The notes beneath the pieces are model-generated. The model saw only the letters and a program-made list of their open reading frames with translations, did not search any database and had not been told where the DNA came from. From Pogostemon cablin (Eukaryota; Streptophyta; Magnoliopsida; Lamiales; Lamiaceae), in the NCBI GenBank assembly GCA_023678885.1, contig CM042993.1, forward strand, positions 7,524,501 through 7,588,500: DNA of 64,000 bases. The letters run 5' to 3'. Every line of letters starts with the position of its first letter. The first letter of the stretch is position 1. Shown here one piece after another: positions 10,303-20,708 of the stretch. The position numbers and the translations under genes were made by a program.

Positions 10303-13300
10303 ATGATGATGAAACGGCAGCACGTGGTGGCGGTGGCCGCAGCGGCAACGACGGTGGCCGGATTAGGGCTGTTATTCAGGCAGTGGAAGCGGCGCACGGA
10401 GCACCGGCTGAAGCAGGGAACGCGGATCCTCCGGGAATTCGCGCGGCGGTGCGCGACTCCGGCGGAGATGCTGTGGCATGTTGCGAATGAGTTGGCCGCC
10501 GATATGGAAGCGGAGCTTTCTTCCGGCGAGAGAGGCAGCAATCTACGGATGCCCGTTTCTTATCTCGCGCCACTCCCCACAGGGTACGTTATATGTGCAC
10601 TCCAATTTATACACATTAATTATTATTCTTTTTCATACTTAGTCGTACTCTTATGCAATCGGTGTAAACGATGTTTAATGATATAACACTATATTTTAAA
10701 TGTATTTATTTTATTTTATAAGAATAACTCATTAATAAAAAATCGATTGAAATATGAATAAAATTAATATCTTTTCATGAAAAAACTAAAGGTGATGTTT
10801 GTTTTGGGTAAGGTGGAATAAGAAAGTGAAATTTAGACTAGTTTGATTATTACCTATTTCATTTCCATATTTTATCTCTTATCTCATTCATTAGATTCTT
10901 ATTATGTGTCATAATCAATGCTCAAAATTCACCACATGCCTCAAGAGTTTAATGGTTATTTGTATGGTATAATTAGTGTAACATCAAATTTGGAATAGGG
11001 GATAAATCCGAGTTTGATTTAGTAAATATAATACTAAATAGTATTAATCTATCTTTGTTTAAGAGATTTAAGTAAGGTAGATTTTAATTTTATGTAAAAT
11101 TAATGTATAAGTGTATGGGGGTGATATGTGTGAGAAAGTAGGATGTTGAAGTGGGTAAGAAATAAGTGAAAATTATGTAATTTGATTTTAATAAACTACC
11201 ATTAGAAAAAGAAAAAAAAAGGTATAAAGTAACTTGCGAAGAGCGTAATAATTTTTTATCAGACGAAGAAATGAAGAGAATGTGAACCATCTTCGTTAGA
11301 ATGGAAAATTTGATAAAGTAAATTGATATAAGACCAAAATATATATATTATTTTATTTTATTTTATTTTATTTTTTGAAATTGAACAAAATATAATCAAA
11401 ATTGGAATTAAGCATACTTTCTAAATGTATTTTTCTCCCTAGAATAATATGTGTAGGGTTTTAGATCAGATTAGTTAAAAAAAAAAAACTATTGTAATCA
11501 ATAAAAATGTAGGTTAATGTAAAAAGGTTGTCCATTTGAATGGGTAATTGGCAGGGAAGAGAAAGGAACATACTATGGAATAAATCTCCGAGGAACAAAT
11601 TTTGTTATTGTAAGAGCCAAACTTGAAGGCAAAAATGAAGCAGTAACTGAAGTTCAAAGACAAGAGATTGCCATTCCTCCCAATATATTATCCAGTGTTG
11701 ATTGCAACAGGGTAATCAATCTCCTTCTTCACTAATTCCACTCTTTGATCAATCCATTACTCATCTCTTCCACCTCCACTCAGGAATTATGTGATCTCAT
11801 CGGCCTCGAGCTTGCGAAATTCGTCTCGTTGCATAACGAGACGGACAGCAGCGCGGGGGCAAGGGAGACAACGCTGGGATTCACGGTGGCATTCCCTGTT
11901 GAACAGCTTACAGGATCATCTGCCATTGACAACAAGTGGAAGAGGTTGTCAGTTGATGACACAGTTGAGTCATGCATAAATAGTTTCTCTGTTGCTTCAT
12001 AACTCTGTTTCAAGAGACAACATTCGGAACGAATATGGTTGTGTTGTGTTGTGTTGTCTGCAGGTGGGGAAGGAATTCACGACGGAGATGAACCAGGCGT
12101 TGAAGAAGCACAGCGTAGACATGCGCGTCTTCGCAGTAGTAAGCTCCGGTTAATTACTTTTGATGAGAGACGAAAAGGATGAATGTGTCTTGATATTGTG
12201 TGTTGTAATAACTTGTGATCAGGTGAATGAGACAATTGGACACTTAGCTGGAGGGAGATATTACAGCAAAGAATGTGTGGCTGCTGTGAGTTTAGGAATG
12301 GGCACTGATGTTGCTTACATCGAATCGCCCCAGCAAATTCCCAACCAGCTCAGAGAATCATCTGAATCTGCTGAAATGGTAGTTTTCTGATGCTGTGTGT
12401 GTGTAGTTTGGATGCATGATTGAATGTGTGTGTTTCTCAGCAGGCTATTAACATGCAATGGGGGAACTTTACTTCCTCCCATCTTCCATTAACTCAGTAT
12501 GATACCTCTCTTGATGCTGAAAGCATTGATCCTGGTATTCGGGTACATTTTTGCCATCATCTCTTCGTCTTTCTCGCCTACTGCATCGCGTCGCAGCACC
12601 CCTGAATCTTGACTTTTCTCAGATATTCGAGAAGCTTGTTTCTGGGATGTATTTAGGAGAGATTGTTCGAAGAGTGTTGCTGAAGTTGGCTGAGGAAACT
12701 GCCCTCTTCGGAGACTGCGTTCCGCCTAAACTTACCACCCCGTACTCCTTAAGGTGGGTATTTCCCGAGCTTCATACGTTCGAGAAAGTTTTTTTCTCGA
12801 GCATATGAAGTTCCGCCTAAACTTACCACCCATACTTTTTAAGGTGGGTATTTCCGGGCTTCATATGATCGAGATAGTTTTTTTCTTGAGCATATGAAGT
12901 TCATCCTAAACTTACCATCCCATACTCCTTAAGGTGGGTATTTCCCGAGCTTCATATGCTCGAGATAGATTTTTTCTCGAGCATACGAAGTTCGAGATTA
13001 ATTTTGTTTATGCATCTTGTAATATTCAGTGTTTCACGGAATGGTCAGGTGAGATGGTTTTTTATTTTTTTAAATAAGATATCAACTCTTTTTTAAACTA
13101 TACTACTTTTATTATTTCAATTTACTCTTAAATAGAGCAGGTCTCCGGATATGGCTGCCATGCACCAAGACACATCAGATGATTACAAAGTAGTAGAAGA
13201 AAAACTAGAGCAAATTTTCGAGGTATGATTCAATTCAATCCAATCCAATCCAATGCACACATTGTTTGAATTAATCATTTTGAACTTAATCATCTCAGAT

Positions 13301-13622
13301 TAGCAATTCAACCCCAATGGCTCGAGAAATGGTTACATATATCTGTAACATGGTAACCGAACGCGGGGCTCGTATGGTCGGGGCAGGGATCGTGGGGATC
13401 GTAAAGAAGATGGGACGAATCGCGAACCGAAAGAGCGTGATCACAATCGACGGGGGACTATACGAGCATTATCGTATATATAGAAACTACATACACAGCA
13501 GTGTGTGGGAAATGCTGGGAAGTGAACTTTCGGACAATGTCATCATTGAGCATTCTCATGGAGGTTCCGGAGCTGGTTCTATCTTTCTTGCTGCTTCACA
13601 AACTGAAAACGGAAATTCATAA
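10303..13622 (+). CDS. Hexokinase-like protein, probably non-catalytic (HKL3 / At4g37840-like)
   Basis: Nine exons: 10303-10583, 11555-11711, 11784-11963, 12064-12138, 12223-12378, 12444-12542, 12623-12753, 13141-13222 and 13299-13622. They join to 494 residues, the usual plant hexokinase length. The N-terminus is a hydrophobic anchor (residues about 7-25) of the type that tethers plant hexokinases to mitochondria. The fold is complete: LGFTVAFP near 177-184, ETIGHLAGGRYY near 234-245, INMQWGNFTSSHLPL, SGMYLGEIVRRVLL and GLYEHY. Key positions differ from active enzymes. LDLGGTNFR reads INLRGTNFV (103-111). The FSFP serine is Ala182. The catalytic Asp of VNDT is Glu234. LGTGTN reads LGMGTD. 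Glucose phosphorylation is therefore unlikely; a sensor or scaffold role as proposed for plant hexokinase-like proteins is inference. The ATG at 10303 is followed by ATGATG, so the exact start could be 3 or 6 bases later. Confidence 0.88.
12719..12990 (+). repeat. Three tandem copies of the exon 7 / intron 7 border in the hexokinase-like gene
   Basis: Units start at 12719, 12810 and 12899 (about 90 bp each). Each holds the end of exon 7 (CCTAAACTTACCA), a splice donor TTAAGGTGGGTATTTCC and a hairpin made by CTTCATATGCTCGAG and CTCGAGCATA. Donor GT dinucleotides are at 12754, 12844 and 12934. Reading on past the first donor meets TGA at 12806, so only the first keeps the protein intact. Confidence 0.85.
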
Positions 13623-15658
13623 ACCGTCTCACTGAACTCATCCCGTAGAATGGATCAATTTTTAATAAAAAGAAAATTGATGGCATATTATATGTAGTCT
13701 CTAACAAAATATAACGTTTGATTAATCAAAGTGTGACAGATTAATTTGGTGTGAATTATTGGCGTAAGGTACGTAAGGAGACAATATTGAATAGGGTAAT
13801 AGGATATGGCAGAACATGTTTGATACACCACTGTCATACTCTTTGTCCAAATTCGAAAAAGCTGCCTCAAGAATTCTTCAATTATAGTATGTACAAACAA
13901 CATTTCACAAATTATCTTATTATTCTTCAAACTATGCAAACAAGTAGGCCATTTTTTCTTTCTGTTTCGAAAATTGATTTGCCTATACCACCGCAAATCT
14001 TGTTAATGTTCATTCCACCTTCTACACATTGTCTCCCGTTTTATAACTTCTCTCACATCGTTTTGATATAAAGTTAAAATCTATCATATTAAAATTTAAA
14101 ATAAACAAAGATTATCACCACTCATGATTTTCAAAATAACGTAAACTGATTTCGTAATTTTTATTTTTATTTTAAATCTTGTACGATGTGATGGATGATT
14201 TTCAGGAATTTTTTCTTTGATCTCTTATGAGTACAGATGAATAGTCAGTAGGTAAGCCCACGCTGTGACGGCCCACATTGGGGTAAATAGTGTGGTCCAT
14301 TTTCCATCTGTTTCAAACGAGGTGAGATTAAAAATTTATATTAAAAAAAAAATCAAATCCTTACTATATGGAATAATATTAACTCTTATACTAATTTATA
14401 ACATTTTATCATATATTAAAAAAAAAGTGAAAGGAGACCAGCATAATTTTCTATGGTACTGTTTCATAATTTTAATTTTATTTTTGGGAAAAAAATAAAT
14501 ATATGTATTAATATATTCGCTCCCATTTGGATGCATGGAATCATTATAACCATAAATGTTGTTGCGTGATGATATATCATTATATAAAAAATAAAAAATA
14601 ATACTCATAAAAAGTGTAAAATTGGAGGTTATTTTGAGTTAGGAGGGTGGCATCACGAGTTGTACAAGTTAGTCGTTTTAGCTTACGCTGCCAACGCTAG
14701 TTGGTTTCAAATTTCCAAATCAAACTCACTTTAAACGTTTCTTTCACTATTATCCTTTTTACTTTTTAAAAATGATGTATCCTAGGGGTCCCCACCGCCC
14801 TTGTCCTGAAAATTGGTGGAGGAGGTAAATTGCAGGATGTACCTTAAGTGGCTTATAGAGAAACTTAGAAAAAAGGAAAGAAAAATATGAAGGGTTACAT
14901 TGAAGTATTATTTCCTTATTGGATTTGAGAGTATTTCCTATAAAAAAAATTATAGCTGGGATCAACTCTTCATACAAGTGTATATTTGATATATCACAGT
15001 ATTCAAATGATTTTAGTTATTAGATTAAGTTTTATTAACCGTTAAATTAAATAACATAACTACAACTAAACACTATGAAAATCAATCTATAAAGTATAAA
15101 TCATAAATTGCCTTAATTTATCATAAAATGGAGCTTTTTTTCTAAAGAAAATTTTTAATTAAGAAACAATTATGAGAAACAATCGGCCATTAACTCAACA
15201 AAAACGTCATATTAAGTTGCATGTAATCACTCAACACATACCCATTTTAAATATATACTCCCTTACTTCCTCTACTCAAAGAGGGTCTTTTATTTTTTAC
15301 ACGTAAATTAAAGAGTATTATTATTTATATATATATATATATTATTTTGATAATTACTAATACCCAATAAATTTGAGATATTACAGTTGATGTATGATAA
15401 TGATAAAAGAAGATGACATACCATTATTTGCATGGACATGATGATGAAGAAGAGAAGAGAAGAGAAGAAGACATGATGGTGAATGATGGCATCATCAAAT
15501 TATATGATTAACATCCTAACCGCATGTCTCACTCACATATAATTCGTGTGGATATCCTTCCTACTAAATAAAATCTGCATAATGATTAATCTTCTTTTAC
15601 CGTTCACATTTACCGTATTCATTTCATTTTATCAATTTGTCTCACCTTAATATATTCA
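13623..15658. other. Intergenic stretch, no gene seen
   Basis: AT-rich DNA after the hexokinase-like gene. It contains a one-ended Stowaway-like sequence near 15258 (ACTCCCTTACTTCC) and a GAAGAGAAGAGAAGA run near 15448. Open frames here look like chance. Confidence 0.45.
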
Positions 15659-15677
15659 TTTCTCCTATTTCTCGGTT

Positions 15678-16059
15678 GAGTGAGGCTTGCGTGCACCCGG
15701 GCGCACGGAACACATTTCGTGCGCCTTTAGAAATTTTGTATTATGGGTAAGGGTACATTAATTTGGTCTAAAGGGTATACACTTAATTACTAAAAGGTAC
15801 ATAATTTTGTTCTAAAGGGTATACACTTTTCATTAATTTTTTTTTTCTTTAGAAAATAAAGGGTACACATTTTTATACTAAAGGGTATACAATTTAACAC
15901 AAAATTCTAAAGGCGCACGGAGTGTTGTTCGTGCGCCCAGATTTTTCTTTAGAAAATAAAGGGTACACATCTGTATACTAAAAGGTATACAATTTAGCAC
16001 AAATTTCTAAAGGCGCACGGAAAGTGTTCCGTGCGCCCGGGTGCACAGGAGCTTTTGCC
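15678..16059 (+). mobile_element. Small MULE-like element, 382 bp, perfect 9 bp target duplication
   Basis: TTCTCGGTT flanks it at 15669-15677 and 16060-16068. The left end is GAGTGAGGCTTGCGTGCACC and the right end is GTGCACAGGAGCTTTTGCC. Next to both ends is the palindromic CACCCGGGCGCACGGAACAC. The middle holds repeated GGGTACA and AAAGGGTATAC words and a second internal GCGCACGG pair. Confidence 0.82.
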
Positions 16060-16316
16060 TTCTCGGTTTGCGTGTGCTCGGCGCCCCAAGTCGCATTTAA
16101 AATTTAGTATTATGGATAAACATACATTATTTTGTTCTAAATAATATATACTTTAATTAATAAATGTACACTATTTTGTTCTAAAGGGTATACACTTTTT
16201 ATTATATCTTTTATTTTTCTTCAGAAAATAAAGAGTATACATCTTTATATTAAAGGGTATACAATTTAACACAAAATTCTAAAGGCACACGGAGTGTGCT
16301 TCCGTATGCCTGGGCG

Positions 16317-16882
16317 TAGGGATGGCAATGGGACGGGTATTTTCGGGTACCCGGTCTACCCGAACCCTAATGGGTAGGGTACGGGTAGTTGTAAATGGGT
16401 TTGGGACGGATACGGGTAGTTGTAAGAAATACCCGTTAGGGTTTGGGACGGGTACGGGTAATGCCTCAAAACCCGCGGGTACCCCGATTATATATTTTTT
16501 TATATAAAATTTAATATATATTATATAATTTATATATTATAAGATGGTTTATATATTTAATTAATAGTTATAAGTTTTATTTAATCATATTTATTAAATA
16601 TTTATTTAAAATAATAGAATTTATATTATATTTAATTAATAATAATGTGATTTTTATTATTATAATTATTTAGACAATAAAAAAATATAAATATATATAA
16701 AATAAATGAATATTAAACGGGTATGGGTACCCGCGGGTATTGCTAAACGGTAATGGGACGGGTACGGATACCATAATAAATTTTTTAAATGGGACGGATA
16801 CGGGTACGGGTAATTATTTTTTAATCGGATACGGGTACGGGTACCTCAAAATAAGCGGATACCCTACCCGTTGCCATCCCTA
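16317..16882. mobile_element. hAT-type MITE rich in GGGTA/TACCC
   Basis: The 566 bp element has terminal inverted repeats TAGGGATGGCAA and TTGCCATCCCTA, flanked by CCTGGGCG and CCCAGGCG (six of eight matching), an 8 bp target duplication of hAT type. Its arms are filled with degenerate GGGACGGGTACGGGTA words around a very AT-rich core. No coding capacity. Confidence 0.75.
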
Positions 16883-17169
16883 CCCAGGCGCACACAAATT
16901 TTTGTCTTTCTCTAAAGTCTCACCTCACACACGATCAATCATATCTACACACTATACCTAAAATTGTAATTATAAAATCTAAATTATATAGTAATTGTTT
17001 AAATTCATTTAATTAAATTTTATATGTTTAACATGTATTTTAAGAAAATTTTAATAATATATTATTATTGAATTGGCATGTTAATTACAAAACAATTTCA
17101 TTTAGTTATTTTTTTTTAAAAAAAAATCCAAGCTATAATTTTGTAATTTTATAAGCTCGAATTAATAGA

Positions 17170-18990
17170 AAAAATTAACCTCTTGATAGGCGTTTTTTAC
17201 GCACTTCAATTAAATCCCCAAGTGTGAAGGATATCAATTGTAGTGGCAAGTGACCAAGTTTAATTGTCGAACCCACAGGACAACTAATTATTTACTTCTA
17301 AAATCACTAACTTAATCAGAACAAGTAATCAATTTCCAAGGTGTTGTAATTTAATATCTAAATACTGAAAATTAAATAACTAATAAAATAAAAATTACAA
17401 AAGAAAGATTTAAGATTAATTCTAGAGGGAATCAACAGTTATAAGGTAATCCAGTATAGATTAATTAATTTGAATACTTAGACTTCCAATTATTCATTCA
17501 TGCAGATTCTATGAAAATACACCACATAATCCTATTTTCCCATCGGATATGATCTGATTCAAAGCTAACAGTATAATCTGGTTTTTAACCCTAAGGTGCG
17601 TGAATATTATCAAGCCTCCTTTCTAGATACTAATCAACGTAAACAACAATACCCCCGGATGACAAGTTTGACTAACAAGATATTTTCTGAAAGTACTACA
17701 AGGCTTTATTCACTTCCTACTTGAATGTTTAATTGCATTGTTCCACTAAACAATTCAAGTATCTGACTTACCAGTTTTTATAATTAATGTGTTCATGGCA
17801 AACTACCTTAATCCCCTGTAATAGGGCCCAGCGGATTGGGTCCAAAAGAAGAACATGGGCTGCGCATAATTTGGCCCTATGGAAATACACTATAATCCAC
17901 GTTATCAGGCCCAATATCAAGAGTTCCCTATGGAAGGGCTCCCCACTTGGCCACTTGCGCCTCATATCTCGGGAGCTATGCAAATATTCTCTAGGATTTG
18001 GGCATAGGGGATATATTAAAACGTATCGTAAAAATAGTTGTATAAGGTTATAGCATTTAATGCCTACAGTGTATGCATTTATTGTGATGTAATTTGACGA
18101 TATACAGAGATTTGGATAACGTTAGACCGCTTGATATATAGGGTATGTCCCTAATGAATAAGAGAACAATAACATTTACTTCCAATAGGCACGAGATCAC
18201 CTGGAGGGAACTAACGAGCACTCTTTCTCTCTTTACTAAACCACCATGTTAGATCAGCACGGATAATCCCCCTATCATCCCCAAACAACCACATTATTCC
18301 ATCACCAACGGGGGATAAAATTCGGCTATCTACATCCCCAACAAATAAACAATTCGATTCATGAACGCACACAAGCTAACATAATAAATCAAGCATCACG
18401 GGCAATGTCATGAATTTGATATAAAGACGTTACGAAGCATGATAGCAAAGTCTCAAGATGAATCAAATAAACCAAAATAATAATCAGCATGAATTCACAA
18501 ATTCAGTCTAGTTCATCAAATCAATTATGTATATCTTTCAAACCTTAAAACTGTAAACAAAATTAGCTCATGGGATTACAAGCAACTCCCATGTCTATCA
18601 AAGTCATACCAAAAGTCTTAACACACGAAAATAAAAAAAAAGAAACAGAAAAACCCTAGTGTCGGCGTTATTCCGCTTTCCTTCTCCGTCTCTCTGATTG
18701 ACTGATCTCCCTCTTGAATATGCCTTGAATCTCCTTCGGTGTGGATGGATGATGGGATGGACGTGGATGATGGTAGATGATGGATGATAGGGTGTTATCC
18801 CTTTGTGGAGGGTAGTGTCCCTTATGAATAATGATGCGAAATATATATAGGTATGTGAAGAGAATGAGATAAGAAAATTAATTGTGCACCAAGAAATAGG
18901 AAAGATGGGCTAATTTTCGTAAAAAATCAGAAATTCCCGTCAATAGCTGTGCGACCTCAGATTTTGAGCATAATTCTCTCATGCGAACTC
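17170..18990 (-). mobile_element. Retrotransposon-derived remnant, ends unresolved
   Basis: The stretch carries GTCGAACCCACAGG near 17266, the reverse of the CCTGTGGATTCGAC motif inside the solo LTR at 62.2-63.4 kb, and low-copy non-coding sequence typical of LTRs. A solo LTR is inserted in it at 17817-18334. No ORF of a retrotransposon protein was found. Boundaries are approximate. Confidence 0.35.
17817..18334. mobile_element. Solo LTR, 518 bp, target duplication TCCCC
   Basis: It starts TGTAATAGGGCCC, ends CGGCTATCTACA, and is flanked by TCCCC at 17812-17816 and 18335-18339. TG..CA ends with a 5 bp duplication and no internal region fit a solo LTR left by recombination between two LTRs. 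Which retrotransposon family it belongs to is unknown. Confidence 0.75.
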
Positions 18991-19785
18991 AGATTTGAAC
19001 GTGTTTCAATATTTAAATTAAATGTAAAAGGTAGATAATAACAGTATTGAGTATTTGGCATTTAAAAGAAAAAGTTAAATCAAAAATCAAAATTTAAATA
19101 AATAGATTTACATTAATACCTGTCCACAATGATTAGAGATAGCACTTTTTCTGCCCTATATGACAAATGCAACATCTTTTTTGCCCTATACTTTTTAAAA
19201 CATCTAATTTGCCCTGTTTTTGGTGTGTATTCCTAATTTACCCCCCTGACACATGTCATATCTTTCCCTTTTTTATAAATCTCGTGATTACTGCCCAGCG
19301 GTTAAAAGTACCGCTTTTAATGGCATTGAATTTGGGGAGAGAATCTTTGACCCCCTTATCTCAAATTTTTTTTGTTATTTACTCCCTGTATCTCTCACTC
19401 TCTCTCTCTTTTCATCGGCACCATTCTCAAACTCCCTGTATACTCTCCCTTTCTCTCTCTCTCAAACTCGATTTTTCTGTCGAACACAGCTCTCCGTCCG
19501 GGCCTCCGGCGTGTCGTTCAATCCATCGTCATCCCCACGTCGAAAATTAGCAGTAGCAAATATGGATAACCAGGTATTCCGTCTTTAGGATTTTAGAGTT
19601 TTAGGGTTTTTGCGATTTAATGGTAACTGTTCTTGTCCCCCGAGGAAGTAGAGTCTGCACCGTATGAATTTACCGTTGAGTATAATTGGAAATTTCATTG
19701 TAATTTGTAGTGTAATTGAATTTGTCGGCATATTTGTTCTAATATTTTTTAGCTTGGCGGCCAATTTTTTGGGCCAGTTTGAGCT

Positions 19786-20647
19786 TGTCCGCCGATTTTA
19801 TGAGTTTTTTAGCATGTCCGCCGAGTTTCTGATCATTATTTTGCCATTATTTGTGCTTAAAATAGCTTGTCCGCCGTTGATGTGCCTTTACGGTGCTTGT
19901 CCGCCGCTTTTTATAGCGTAGTTTAACTTGTCCGCCGAAAATTATAGTACAATAAAGCATGTCCGCCAATTGTTTGTCACTGTTTGAGCTTGTCCGCCGA
20001 AATTATGAGTTTTTTAAGCCTGTCCGCCGAGTTTCTGACCATTAGTTAGCATTATTTTGAGCCTGTCCGCCGTTTTTGTGCTTTTAATGTGCTTGTCCGC
20101 CGATTTCTCTAGTGTATTTGAACATGTCCGCCTATAATAGTACATAAAGTGACCTCGTCCGTCAAGATTTGTAGTACAAATATCCTGTCCGCTAATTTTT
20201 TGGCCATGTTTGAGCCTGTCCGCCGAGTTTCTGACCATTAGTTAGCATTATTTTACCATTATTTCTACATAAAATATCTTGTCCGCCATTTTTGTGCCTT
20301 TGATGTGCTTGTCCGCCGATTTTTTGAACTTGTCCGCCGAATATTTGTAGTACAACATAGCTTGTCCGCCAATGTTTTGCCCCTGTTTGTGCTTGTCCGC
20401 CAATTTTACGAGTTATTTGAGCCTGTCCGCCGAGTTTCTGACCATTAGTCAGCATTATTTTGCCATTATTTCTTCATAAAATAGCTTGTCCGCCAAATTT
20501 GTGCCTTTAATGTGCCTGTCCGCCGATATGTTTAGTGTATTTGAACTTTTCCGCCGATAATTGTATGTAAAGTGTCGTCATCCGTCAATATTTGTAGTAC
20601 AAATAGCTTGTCCGCCAATTTTTGTGCCTTTACTGTGCTTGTCCGCC
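19786..20647 (+). repeat. Left subterminal array of TGTCCGCC repeats
   Basis: About 22 exact TGTCCGCC words, plus several one-base variants, occur in 0.86 kb, usually as GCTTGTCCGCCGATTTT with 30-45 bp spacing. A higher-order unit of about 200 bp (CTGTCCGCCGAGTTTCTGA) recurs at about 19813, 20020, 20217 and 20422. Position and orientation suggest transposase binding sites; that is inference. Confidence 0.85.
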
Positions 20648-20708
20648 GATGTTTTTATGTATAAAATGTAGTCACGTCTTATATCTAATCGAGATGGCAT
20701 GCACTGTA

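Larger units (their letters stand above)
15668..16906 (+). mobile_element. Small MULE-like element, long diverged copy hosting two insertions
   Basis: The left end is TTTCTCGG, resuming as TTTGCGTGTGC after the nested copy. The right end is GCGCACACAAATTTTTGTC. The flanks TTTCTCCTA (15659-15667) and TTTCTCTAA (16907-16915) agree at seven of nine bases. Inside lie a second family copy (15678-16059) and a hAT-type MITE (16317-16882). The interior repeats AAAGGGTATACA and GGGTACACAT words shared with the copies at 54.3 and 61.7 kb. Confidence 0.6.

Noticed and set aside
10236..10573. Overlapping frames across hexokinase exon 1 on both strands
   Set aside because: GC-rich shadow frames; only the 10303 frame joins the downstream exons in phase.
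17787..18053. 88-codon frame near 17.8-18.05 kb
   Set aside because: It runs across the border of the solo LTR (17817-18334), so it is accidental.
19664..20455. Open frames inside the TGTCCGCC array, in both directions
   Set aside because: They translate the repeat itself (GGQAQ or ACPP words) and have no start, splice or domain support.
19786..20647. CRISPR-like array appearance
   Set aside because: Repeats are 8-17 bp with degenerate spacing, the host is a plant, and the array is mirrored at the other MULE end; it is a subterminal repeat.
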